Assembly (NCBI GenBank): GCA_026394995.1
Contig: JAPLZO010000017.1
Span: 1-8,849, forward strand
Reading direction: 5' to 3'
Length of the DNA stretch: 8,849 nucleotides
From: Candidatus Woesearchaeota archaeon
Lineage (GTDB): Archaea; Nanobdellota; Nanobdellia; SCGC-AAA011-G17; JAPLZO01
Position numbers and translations under genes: made by a program. Below the pieces are notes generated by a model. The model worked only from the letters and a program-made list of their open reading frames with translations, searched no databases and had not been told where the DNA came from. Positions 1 to 5,874 of the stretch are shown here, piece after piece (within the stretch, counting starts at the first letter, position 1; each line of letters starts with the position of its first letter).

Positions 1-302
1 CTCAATTTCAGATTTATAAAAAACCACATAGTGATATAATACAAAATTCTAAAGGTGTCTTTATTAATATTAAATTACCTGGTATAAATAAAAAAGATAT
101 TAAACTCGATATAAATGAATCAAAAGTTTTTGTAAAAGCAGAAAAAAGAAATGGTATTAAGTATAATAATGAATACTACAAAGGTTTTGTTAGAAAAATT
201 CAATTGCCTTCTGGATTAAAAGTAGAAAAATCAAAAATAGAATTTAATAATAAAACTTTAAGAATTAATATTCCTAAATTTAAAAATAGAGAATATTATT
301 AA
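1..302 (+). CDS. Small heat-shock protein (Hsp20/alpha-crystallin), C-terminal part
   Basis: The frame is open from the window edge (first whole codon at 3) to a TAA at 300-302, giving 99 residues; the start lies outside. The visible part is an alpha-crystallin domain: a VFINIKLPGINKKDI strand-turn near residues 19-33, a GFVRKIQLPSGL segment near 61-72 (family form: F.R.f.LP..v), and the closing strand NKTLRINIPK near 83-92 (family form: nGvL.i..PK). Small heat-shock proteins are ATP-independent cytosolic holdases that bind unfolding proteins as oligomers. The tail after IPK is only about seven residues and lacks the I-x-I motif that usually docks neighbouring dimers, so oligomerisation may differ from the norm. 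It is followed by a separate promoter-like box for infB, so it is probably not in the translation operon. The family is clear; nothing can be said about the N-terminal arm. Confidence 0.85.
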   Translation, partial: QFQIYKKPHSDIIQNSKGVFINIKLPGINKKDIKLDINESKVFVKAEKRNGIKYNNEYYKGFVRKIQLPSGLKVEKSKIEFNNKTLRINIPKFKNREYY

Positions 303-311
303 ATAGCAATA

Positions 312-318
312 TTTAAAA
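312..318 (+). promoter_or_regulatory. TATA-like box for infB (leaderless start)
   Basis: TTTAAAA is centred about 26.5 bases before the ATG at 342, the archaeal TATA-to-TSS distance. Transcription would begin at or next to the start codon, giving a leaderless mRNA. No Shine-Dalgarno sequence lies between box and ATG, which fits. Confidence 0.5.
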
Positions 319-341
319 GATAGATTTCTATTAAAAGATTT

Positions 342-2045
342 ATGATAAGAAGTCCAATTTGTGTATTTGTAGGTCATGTAGACCACGGTAAATCTAGTAT
401 ATTAGATAAGATTAGAGGGACTGCTATTGTTCAATCTGAACCTGGTGGTATTACTCAGTGTATTTCATCCACATCTGTATCTATAGATACAATAAAAAAA
501 ATCACAGGTAATTTATTAGAACAATTAAAAATAAAACTAACAATTCCAGGTTTATTATTTATTGATACACCAGGACATGCTGCTTTCTCAAATCTAAGAA
601 AACGCGGCGGTAATCTAGCTGATATAGCGGTTTTAGTTATTGATATTAATGAAGGTATTCGTGAACAAACAATAGAATGTATAGAAATACTAAAAAATTA
701 TAAAACACCTTTTTTGATTGCAGCAAATAAAATTGATTTAATTTCTGGTTGGAGAAATAACAATATAACTTTATTAGAAAACATAAAAAAACAAAGTTCT
801 AATGTACAAGAAAATTTAGATAAGAAACTTTACGAATTAGTTGGTAGATTATCAGAATTTAATTTTAATTCTGAAAGATATGACAGAGTTGAAGATTACA
901 CAAAACAAATTGCTATAGTTCCACTATCAGCAAAATCAGGAGAAGGAATTCCAGAATTATTAATGGTTTTAACTGGATTAGCTCAAAGATATCTTGAACA
1001 ATCATTAAAAATCAATGTTGAAGGACAAGCTAAAGGTATTGTTCTTGAAGTAAAAGAACAACGTGGTTTAGGAACTATATTAGATGCTATTATTTATGAT
1101 GGAACCTTAAAGATTAATGATACAATTATTATCGGTTCTTTAAATGAACCAATAGTAACAAAAGTTCGTGCTTTAATTGAGCCATCAGGTTCTATAAAAG
1201 AGGTTCATGCAGCTTCTGGTGTCAGAATCTCAGCCCCAAATTTAAAAGATGTTTATGGTGGTATGCCATTCTCAGTTGCAAATAAAGATTTAGAAAAAAT
1301 AAAACAAGAAATTCAAAAAGAAGTCGAAGAAGTTATTCTAGATGTTGATAACGAAGGGATTATCATAAAAGCAGATACTCTTGGTTCATTAGAAGCACTA
1401 ATAGGACTATTAAAAGATAAAAATATTTTAATAAAAAAAGCAAGTATGGGTGATATTTCTAAAAAAGATATAGCAGAAGCTTCTGCAGAGAAAGATCCTT
1501 TAAATAAAATTATTCTTGGTTTTAATATCAAACCTATAGAGGCTTCTAATATCAAACAAATAACAAATGATGTTATCTATAAAATTATAGATGAATATGA
1601 AGTCTGGGTTAAAGAACAAAAACAAGAGCTTGAGAAAAAAGAACTAGAAGATGTAACCAAACCTTGTAAACTAAAAATATTAAGAGGCTGTATTTTTAGA
1701 CAAAGTCACCCAGCAGTAGTCGGTGTTGTAGTATTGAATGGAACACTAAAAGCTGGAATTGAATTAATGAAAGAAAACACTAATAAGATTGGTAAAGTAA
1801 AATCTATACAACTAGAAAAAGAGAATATTTCAGAAGCTATCAAAGGTCAAGAAATTGCTATTGCATTACCTAATGTAACAGCAGGACGTCAAATCAATGA
1901 GGATGATATACTATATAGTAACTTAAATGAACAAGAATTCGTAAAACTTAAAAAATTGAAAAAGTATTTAAATAGTGATGAAATCGAGGTTTTAAAGGAA
2001 ATAGCAGAAATCAAACGAAAAGAAAATCCTTTATGGGGGGTTTAA
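342..2045 (+). CDS. infB: Translation initiation factor aIF5B (IF2/eIF5B family GTPase)
   Basis: A 567-residue GTPase that promotes subunit joining and initiator-tRNA placement on the ribosome. The G motifs are all visible: GHVDHGKS (11-18, P-loop), GGIT (35-38, switch I), DTPGH (75-79, switch II with the catalytic-type His79), NKID (129-132) and SAK (196-198). The beta-barrel domain II follows (from about 225, beginning GQAKGIVLEVKEQRGLGTI), then domain III (about 335-435) and the second barrel (about 445-540), so the domain order is complete. The length is slightly below the roughly 590-600 usual in archaea and far below bacterial IF2. The switch I stretch usually written GGITQHIGA is GGITQCISS here, a small departure. 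The start is set by a leaderless-type promoter and by the protein opening right before the first G-domain strand. The C-terminal NPLWGV is encoded over the G-run that serves as the eS6 ribosome binding site. Confidence 0.95.
   Translation: MIRSPICVFVGHVDHGKSSILDKIRGTAIVQSEPGGITQCISSTSVSIDTIKKITGNLLEQLKIKLTIPGLLFIDTPGHAAFSNLRKRGGNLADIAVLVIDINEGIREQTIECIEILKNYKTPFLIAANKIDLISGWRNNNITLLENIKKQSSNVQENLDKKLYELVGRLSEFNFNSERYDRVEDYTKQIAIVPLSAKSGEGIPELLMVLTGLAQRYLEQSLKINVEGQAKGIVLEVKEQRGLGTILDAIIYDGTLKINDTIIIGSLNEPIVTKVRALIEPSGSIKEVHAASGVRISAPNLKDVYGGMPFSVANKDLEKIKQEIQKEVEEVILDVDNEGIIIKADTLGSLEALIGLLKDKNILIKKASMGDISKKDIAEASAEKDPLNKIILGFNIKPIEASNIKQITNDVIYKIIDEYEVWVKEQKQELEKKELEDVTKPCKLKILRGCIFRQSHPAVVGVVVLNGTLKAGIELMKENTNKIGKVKSIQLEKENISEAIKGQEIAIALPNVTAGRQINEDDILYSNLNEQEFVKLKKLKKYLNSDEIEVLKEIAEIKRKENPLWGV
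2035..2040 (+). promoter_or_regulatory. Shine-Dalgarno sequence for eS6, inside the infB end
   Basis: Six G residues end 5 bases before the eS6 ATG at 2046 and lie within the Trp-Gly-Val codons that finish infB. The infB TAA is immediately followed by the eS6 ATG, so the two are probably translationally coupled. Confidence 0.55.
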
Positions 2046-2432
2046 ATGGAATTTAAAGTTGTTATAAATGATACTAAAACAGGTAAATCATATCAACAAA
2101 ATATTGATAGTGAGAAGTTTATAGGTAAAAAAATAAAAGAAAAAGTAGATGGATCTATTCTTGGTTTAGCAGGTTACGAATTACAAATTACTGGAGGTTC
2201 TGATTCAGCAGGATTTCCAATGAGGTCAGATATTGAGGGTTCTGGAAGAAAAAAAGCTTTGTTATCAGGCGGTATTGGTGTTAAAATTTCCAGAAAAGGA
2301 ATGAAAAAAAGGAAAACAGTTAGAGGCAACACAATTAGTGTTAATACAGCTCAAGTAAATTTAAAAGTCATTAAACCTGGTTCAAAACATTTACAAGATA
2401 TTTTTAAAAAACCAGAAGAAGGTAAAGAATGA
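2046..2432 (+). CDS. rps6e: 30S ribosomal protein eS6
   Basis: A 128-residue protein matching the archaeal/eukaryotic S6e family, a component of the small ribosomal subunit near the central region of its body. Recognisable features are the N-terminal strand MEFKVVINDTKTGKSYQ, the core ELQITGGSDSAGFPMRSDI (about 45-63), and the KRKTVRGNTIS segment (about 88-98), which corresponds to the family's RKRKSVRG motif. The length is that of the archaeal form, without the long phosphorylated C-terminal helix of eukaryotes. The gene starts on the base after the infB stop. Its TGA overlaps the start of the next ORF by 4 bases, so it is the middle gene of a tightly packed operon. The pairing of eS6 with initiation factors is a common archaeal arrangement. 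Confidence 0.95.
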   Translation: MEFKVVINDTKTGKSYQQNIDSEKFIGKKIKEKVDGSILGLAGYELQITGGSDSAGFPMRSDIEGSGRKKALLSGGIGVKISRKGMKKRKTVRGNTISVNTAQVNLKVIKPGSKHLQDIFKKPEEGKE

Positions 2433-2764
2433 TATATAAAACAAAATCTGTTATATTAGGAAGAAGAAAAGCGCAGCTTAAAGACAAACATGACGATTTA
2501 AAAAAACCATGTTTTATTGATTTATTTGATATAAACAATCCACATAAAACAGCAGAGCCAGCAAAAAAAATTATAGAATTCGAAAAAATACATAAAATAA
2601 TAATTCGTGGTTTAAATGTAGATTATCTTTTGCCAGGTAATGATTTAGTTATAAATAATCTAGATTATATAGACATTAAAAAAGATAATGATCATGTCCA
2701 TTTAACAGGTAAACATAGTAATGGGAGTTTTATAAAGAAAATAAAGATATGGAAAAAGGAATGA
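2429..2764 (+). CDS. Conserved-looking hypothetical protein in the translation operon
   Basis: I do not recognise this 111-residue protein. Its ATG overlaps the eS6 TGA (ATGA), a sign of translational coupling, and it is cotranscribed by position. It is lysine-rich and basic, with one Cys and no predicted membrane segment. The sequence looks like alternating beta-strands (KIIEFEKIHKIIIRGL at about 47-62, DLVINNLDYIDI at about 72-83, HVHLTGKHSNGSFIKKIKIW at about 89-108) after a Lys/Arg-rich start. Such a layout would suit a small beta-barrel or RNA-contacting protein, but that is only an impression. The company it keeps suggests a role around ribosomes or initiation; no function should be transferred from this alone. 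Confidence 0.75.
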   Translation: MIYKTKSVILGRRKAQLKDKHDDLKKPCFIDLFDINNPHKTAEPAKKIIEFEKIHKIIIRGLNVDYLLPGNDLVINNLDYIDIKKDNDHVHLTGKHSNGSFIKKIKIWKKE

Positions 2765-2806
2765 AATTGCATCTTTAAATTATATTAATCCTATCTCATC
2801 AAAAGC

Positions 2807-2814
2807 TTTAAAAA
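2807..2814 (+). promoter_or_regulatory. TATA-like box for the aIF2-gamma gene
   Basis: TTTAAAAA is centred about 26 bases before the ATG at 2837 and shares the TTTAAAA core with the infB box. There is no Shine-Dalgarno sequence before that ATG. This predicts a separate, leaderless transcript rather than read-through from the 111-residue gene 72 bases upstream. Confidence 0.5.
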
Positions 2815-2836
2815 GAATTTAAATTACTGTTTCTTT

Positions 2837-3154
2837 ATGTTAGAAAAAGAAAAACAAGATCAACCAGAAATAAATATTGGATTAGTTGGCCATATAGATC
2901 ATGGCAAAACTAGTTTAGTTAAAGCAATCTCCGGTAAATGGACAGATACTCACTCTGAAGAACTAAAAAGAGGAATAACAATTAGATTAGGTTATGCAAA
3001 TGCTTCTTTTTACAAATGTCCTAAATGTCCTGATCCAGTTTGTTACACAACTCTTGAAAATTGTCCCGAGTGTAAAAGTAAATGTAAATTATTAAAAAGA
3101 GTTTCTTTTATAGATGCTCCAGGTCATGAAACTTTGATGGCTACAATGTTATAG
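2837..3154 (+). CDS. aIF2-gamma N-terminal fragment (up to the TAG)
   Basis: These 105 codons hold the P-loop GHIDHGKT (18-25), the long switch I KWTDTHSEELKRGITIRLGYA (34-54), a zinc knuckle with C61-x2-C64 and C76-x2-C79, and DAPGH (93-97). It stops before NKID, so an independent product would lack half the nucleotide-binding site and is unlikely to fold. Confidence 0.5.
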   Translation: MLEKEKQDQPEINIGLVGHIDHGKTSLVKAISGKWTDTHSEELKRGITIRLGYANASFYKCPKCPDPVCYTTLENCPECKSKCKLLKRVSFIDAPGHETLMATML

Positions 3155-3385
3155 ATAGTTGGTATTAAAAATATTGTTATAGTTCAAAATAAAATTGATC
3201 TTGTTTCCGAAGAAGAAGCAATAAAAAATTATAATGATATTAAAAATTTCATTAAAGGTACTATAGCAGAAAATGCTCCTATAATCCCAGTTTCAGCACA
3301 ACATAATATTAATATTAATGTTTTAATAAAAGCTATTGAAGATTATATTAAAACACCTTCTCGGGATCTAACAAAAGACCCTATA

Positions 3386-3988
3386 ATGTTTATAGCAAGA
3401 AGTTTTGATGTTAACAAACCAGGTTCTGATATCAATAAATTAATAGGTGGTGTTCTTGGTGGAGTAATAAAGCAAGGTACTTTAAAAATTAAAGATAAAA
3501 TAGAAATACGTCCAGGAATAAGAAAAGAACATTCTGGTAAAATTATATATGATTCTATTTTCACAACAATAGAAGGATTAAGATCAGGTGATCAAGATAT
3601 TAAAATCGCATCTCCAGGAGGTTCTATAGGTTTATTAACAAAATTAGATCCTTTTTTAGTTAAATCAGATAATCTTACAGGTAATGTTGTTGGTTTAGTA
3701 AATAAATTACCAAAAGTTTGGTATGAATTTGATTTAGAACATCATCTTCTTAAAAGAGTAGTTGGATCAAAAGAAGATTTAAATGTAGAAGAGATTAAAA
3801 AAACAGAAGACTTAATGCTTAATGTTAATTCTGCAGCAACCGTCGGTGTAGTAACTGAAATCAAAAAAAATGTGATTCATATTAAATTAAAGATCCCTGT
3901 TTGTGCTGAAAAAGAAAATAGAATTACAATTTCTAGAAGATTTGGAAATAGGTGGAGACTAATCGGCTACGGACTAATAAAAGATTAA
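3386..3988 (+). CDS. aIF2-gamma domains II and III (downstream ORF after the TAG)
   Basis: This 200-residue ORF is in the same frame as the N-terminal fragment. Its ATG is the first after the TAG and is an internal Met at the start of barrel domain II (MFIARSFDVNKPGSD). Domain II runs to about residue 110; domain III ends with the family's typical RRFGNRWRLIGYGLI. I see neither a TATA-like box at the right distance nor a Shine-Dalgarno sequence, so the ATG is probably not a true start. The bases 3155-3385 encode the rest of the G domain (NKID, then SAQH) in the same frame. Confidence 0.45.
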   Translation: MFIARSFDVNKPGSDINKLIGGVLGGVIKQGTLKIKDKIEIRPGIRKEHSGKIIYDSIFTTIEGLRSGDQDIKIASPGGSIGLLTKLDPFLVKSDNLTGNVVGLVNKLPKVWYEFDLEHHLLKRVVGSKEDLNVEEIKKTEDLMLNVNSAATVGVVTEIKKNVIHIKLKIPVCAEKENRITISRRFGNRWRLIGYGLIKD

Positions 3989-4008
3989 TTTACCGTCGGT
4001 AAATTTTT
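3987..4008 (+). terminator. Hairpin plus T-run after aIF2-gamma
   Basis: AATTTACC (3987-3994) and GGTAAATT (3998-4005) form a perfect 8-bp stem around a GTC loop, followed by T residues to 4008. It begins within the stop codon of the aIF2-gamma frame and closes off the translation cluster before kamA. Confidence 0.6.
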
Positions 4009-4099
4009 AAAAATATTTTTGTTCTAAAGTGATAACAAAAAGTTATTATTTATTTTTACATCAAATCAAAAAACAAAAAGTATTTAAATAATTAATACA

Positions 4100-4107
4100 T
4101 ATAAAAA
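4100..4107 (+). promoter_or_regulatory. TATA box for kamA
   Basis: TATAAAAA predicts transcription starting near 4130, about 25 bases before the kamA ATG. A GAGGA lies at 4135-4139 but is about 15 bases from the ATG, too far for a normal Shine-Dalgarno spacing. Confidence 0.45.
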
Positions 4108-4113
4108 TAGTAA

Positions 4114-4136
4114 TCGGAAAAAAACAAAATTTCCGA
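4114..4136. promoter_or_regulatory. Inverted repeat over the predicted kamA transcription start
   Basis: TCGGAAA (4114-4120) and TTTCCGA (4130-4136) are a perfect 7-bp inverted repeat with a 9-base A-rich spacer, just downstream of the TATA box. Arm centres are 16 bases apart, about 1.5 helical turns. A protein bound here would block initiation, so an operator is possible. As RNA it would be split by the predicted start site, which makes a leader hairpin less likely. Confidence 0.4.
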
Positions 4137-4154
4137 GGACAAAAATAAGTTACA

Positions 4155-5303
4155 ATGAATATAAAAAATAAAAGCAACAATTGCTCTGTAGATGAAGATA
4201 ATCCGGGTGGGTGTTATTCTTTGTCATATTCTAAAGGTAAAATAACTATTTTAGATAATATTTCATGGCAAGATTTATTAAAAAATTCTTTAACAACAGC
4301 TGAGCAAATTGCAGAAAAAACTGGATTAGATGTAAAAGAAATAAAAGAAGTAATTAAGGAATATCCTGCTCGTATCAATGAATATTATTTCTCGTTGATA
4401 AAACAAAAAAATGATCCAATTTGGTTACAATGTATGCCTAATAAAAAAGAATTACAAGATTCAATTTGTTATGTTGATCCATTAAATGAAGAAAATCAAA
4501 GTCCAGTATCTGGTGTAATAACTCATCGTTATCCTGATCGTGTTTTATTTTTAGTTTGTAATCAATGTGCAATGTATTGTAGATTTTGTACAAGAAAAAG
4601 AAAAGTAGGAGATTCTTTTAAAAGAATAACATGGGAACAAATAATGGATGGTTTACAATACATAAGAGACCATTCAGAAATTAGAGATGTTATTTTATCG
4701 GGTGGAGATCCTTTATTATTGCCAACAAGCACTTTAGAAAAAATATTAAAAGAATTAAGATCTATTAAACATATAGAAATAATAAGAATAGGTACTCGTG
4801 TTCCATGTACTTTACCTCAAAGAATTGATGCAGAACTTTGTAATATGTTAAAAAAATATCACCCTATCTATATTAACACCCATTTCAATCATCCTTCTGA
4901 AATAACTTCAGCTAGCTCTTTAGCATGTCAAATGTTAGTAGATACAGGGATTCCAGTAGGAAATCAAACTGTTTTATTAAAAGGTGTTAATGATAATCCA
5001 CAAGTAATGAAAGAATTAATGCAAGGACTATTAAAAATAAGAGTCAAGCCTTATTATATTTATCAAGCTGATATGACTAAAGGAACTGATCATTTTAGAA
5101 CTAGGATATCAAAAGGTCTTGAAGTTATCAAAAATTTACGTGGATTTACTTCTGGACTTGCAGTTCCACATTATGTTATAGACGCTCCTGGTGGTGGTGG
5201 AAAAATCCCAATATTACCAAACTATGTTCAGTCTATAAAAGGTAATAAAGTTATTATAAAAAATTACAAAGATAATCTATATGAATATATAGAACCTGCT
5301 TAA
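4155..5303 (+). CDS. kamA: Lysine 2,3-aminomutase-family radical SAM enzyme
   Basis: A 382-residue radical SAM, PLP-dependent aminomutase; the family member expected is the one converting L-alpha-lysine to L-beta-lysine. The [4Fe-4S]-SAM motif is C138-x3-C142-x2-C145, with SGGDP at 182-186 and the PLP lysine K350 in APGGGGK. The substrate residues of the Clostridium enzyme all have counterparts: D108 (its Asp96), R147 (Arg134), D306 (Asp293) and D343 (Asp330). The last two bind the lysine epsilon-amino group, so lysine is favoured over glutamate as substrate. The protein ends right after the YEYIEP strand and lacks the C-terminal Cys-rich zinc tail of the clostridial enzyme, although the fourth Cys has a counterpart at C258. 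No acetyltransferase gene (ablB), which would make N-acetyl-beta-lysine, is next to it. ATG 4155 is the first possible start: an in-frame TAA lies just upstream. The symbol ablA is also used in archaea. Confidence 0.9.
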   Translation: MNIKNKSNNCSVDEDNPGGCYSLSYSKGKITILDNISWQDLLKNSLTTAEQIAEKTGLDVKEIKEVIKEYPARINEYYFSLIKQKNDPIWLQCMPNKKELQDSICYVDPLNEENQSPVSGVITHRYPDRVLFLVCNQCAMYCRFCTRKRKVGDSFKRITWEQIMDGLQYIRDHSEIRDVILSGGDPLLLPTSTLEKILKELRSIKHIEIIRIGTRVPCTLPQRIDAELCNMLKKYHPIYINTHFNHPSEITSASSLACQMLVDTGIPVGNQTVLLKGVNDNPQVMKELMQGLLKIRVKPYYIYQADMTKGTDHFRTRISKGLEVIKNLRGFTSGLAVPHYVIDAPGGGGKIPILPNYVQSIKGNKVIIKNYKDNLYEYIEPA

Positions 5304-5304
5304 A

Positions 5305-5415
5305 ATGTCATATGATGTTTTTCTCGGATCTAGAAAAAGTAAGAAGGAAAAAAAATTAAAAAGAAAATTTCGTGTTTATAAGCACGGTGGTCATGAAAGA
5401 ATACTAAATCAGTAA
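5305..5415 (+). CDS. Small basic ORF (36 aa) after kamA
   Basis: An ATG one base after the kamA stop opens 36 codons ending in TAA. The product begins MSYDVFLG, continues with a Lys/Arg cluster (residues 10-23) and ends HGGHERILNQ. It is very basic, with no Cys and no membrane segment, and I do not recognise it. The tight spacing to kamA and the run of sense codons favour a real gene in the same operon, possibly nucleic-acid binding, but 36 codons could also be chance. Confidence 0.4.
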   Translation: MSYDVFLGSRKSKKEKKLKRKFRVYKHGGHERILNQ

Positions 5416-5456
5416 GTTCTGTTTTTAAAAAATTGAAAAATTAAAAAGAAATTTCT

Positions 5457-5473
5457 TTGTGTTTTTAACACAA
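5457..5473. terminator. Hairpin between convergent genes
   Basis: TTGTGTT (5457-5463) and AACACAA (5467-5473) form a 7-bp stem with a TTT loop between the ends of the kamA operon and the minus-strand zinc-ribbon gene. On the minus strand it is followed within ten bases by T-rich sequence. A shared terminator is plausible; the stem is mostly A-T. Confidence 0.35.
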
Positions 5474-5519
5474 TAATTCAAGAATATTAAAATAATAATC
5501 TAAGACTATTAATCTAGAA

Positions 5520-5696
5520 TTATTCTGTATTCTTATGTTTTCTATAACATTCTTTACAATAGACTGGTCTGCCTTCTATAGGTTTGAAAGGAACTTCAGC
5601 TTCAGCGCCACAATCAGAGCATGTTACTTTATGCATATCTCTTGGGCCACTTGAAAAGTTGTCTCTTCCTCTAAACTTTCTTTGTTGAAATGCCAT
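5520..5696 (-). CDS. CxxC-x17-CxxC zinc-ribbon protein
   Basis: A 58-residue protein read from ATG at 5696 to TAA at 5520. After a basic, Gly/Arg-rich N-terminus (MAFQQRKFRGRDNF) comes MHKVTCSDCGAEAEVPFKP, with cysteines C26 and C29, then C47 and C50 in YCKECYRKHK. Exactly 17 residues separate the two CxxC pairs, the signature of the CxxC-x17-CxxC zinc-binding domain found in many DPANN and candidate-phyla genomes. It should bind one zinc ion. The basic tails suggest nucleic-acid contact, but the family's role is not known to me. The start is supported by AGGAGG ten bases upstream. An ATG closer to that site is in another frame. It points toward kamA and is transcribed apart from the 285-residue gene upstream, judging by its own TATA-like box. 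Confidence 0.85.
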   Translation of the reverse strand: MAFQQRKFRGRDNFSSGPRDMHKVTCSDCGAEAEVPFKPIEGRPVYCKECYRKHKNTE

Positions 5697-5706
5697 CTTG
5701 CATTTT

Positions 5707-5712
5707 CCTCCT
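5707..5712 (-). promoter_or_regulatory. Shine-Dalgarno sequence of the zinc-ribbon gene
   Basis: On the minus strand this reads AGGAGG, full complementarity to the 16S anti-Shine-Dalgarno core, 10 bases before the ATG at 5696. It implies a leadered mRNA, unlike the leaderless starts of several neighbours. Confidence 0.6.
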
Positions 5713-5727
5713 AATTAATAATTTTTT

Positions 5728-5764
5728 ATACAAGAAATAGATCTTAACGAAATAAGTCTTGTAT
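5728..5764 (-). promoter_or_regulatory. Leader hairpin upstream of the zinc-ribbon gene
   Basis: ATACAAGA and TCTTGTAT are a perfect 8-bp inverted repeat around 21 bases that contain a second small stem (CTTA...TAAG). If transcription starts near 5774, the hairpin is in the 5' leader and ends 15 bases before AGGAGG. It could shape mRNA stability or translation; A-T richness makes chance a real alternative. Confidence 0.3.
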
Positions 5765-5796
5765 CTTCTTAATTAACATATCATGAAATTGTACTC

Positions 5797-5804
5797 TTTT
5801 TAAA
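5797..5804 (-). promoter_or_regulatory. TATA-like box for the zinc-ribbon gene
   Basis: On the minus strand this reads TTTAAAAA followed by G, the same as the aIF2-gamma box. It predicts a start near 5774 and a leader of about 78 bases that includes the Shine-Dalgarno site. A second TATAAAAA at 5723-5730 would start transcription downstream of the Shine-Dalgarno site, so it is the poorer candidate. Confidence 0.4.
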
Positions 5805-5850
5805 GTTTATGGTTTTACAGGCTTTGCACATAAAGAACATTTTCCTGCAT

Positions 5851-5863
5851 AAAAATCTAAAAA
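5851..5863 (-). terminator. T-rich terminator after the 285-residue gene
   Basis: The minus strand has two T5 runs separated by three bases, starting 12 bases after the TAA at 5875. Oligo-T tracts without strong hairpins commonly end archaeal transcripts. Confidence 0.3.
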
Positions 5864-5874
5864 GCTTAGTTATA

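Larger units (their letters stand above)
2837..3988 (+). pseudogene. aIF2-gamma gene interrupted by in-frame TAG at a G-domain deletion
   Basis: aIF2-gamma is the GTPase core of the factor that delivers initiator Met-tRNA to the small subunit. One frame (2837-3988) encodes the whole protein except at 3152-3154, where a TAG follows MATML and leads directly into IVGIKNIVIVQNKID. In well-known archaeal aIF2-gamma proteins these two stretches are separated by about 32 residues (SGAALMDGAILV...PQPQT...AL), so about 31 codons (93 bases) are gone and one hybrid codon, TAG, is left. The missing piece is the switch II helix and a core strand of the G domain. Adding it back would give about 414 residues, the family norm. 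Both flanks show no decay. As read, the gene cannot make a working factor. Either this is a real lesion with a second copy elsewhere, or it is an assembly or sequencing deletion; I favour the latter because the gene is essential. Confidence 0.85.

Noticed and set aside
1313..1555. An 80-codon minus-strand ORF inside infB
   Set aside because: It lies wholly opposite a well-conserved domain of infB, is rich in Ser/Ile/Phe as antisense frames of AT-rich genes are, and has no start signals.
3152..3154. TAG read as pyrrolysine or suppressed
   Set aside because: Read-through would not restore the roughly 31 missing codons, and the codon is best explained as a deletion-junction hybrid.
3343..3564. 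A 73-codon minus-strand ORF inside the aIF2-gamma gene
   Set aside because: It is antisense to conserved domain II sequence and shows no features of its own.
4016..4041. TTTTTGTT...AACAAAAA inverted repeat after the aIF2-gamma terminator
   Set aside because: It is almost all A-T with a 10-base loop and competes with another weak stem; chance is enough to explain it.
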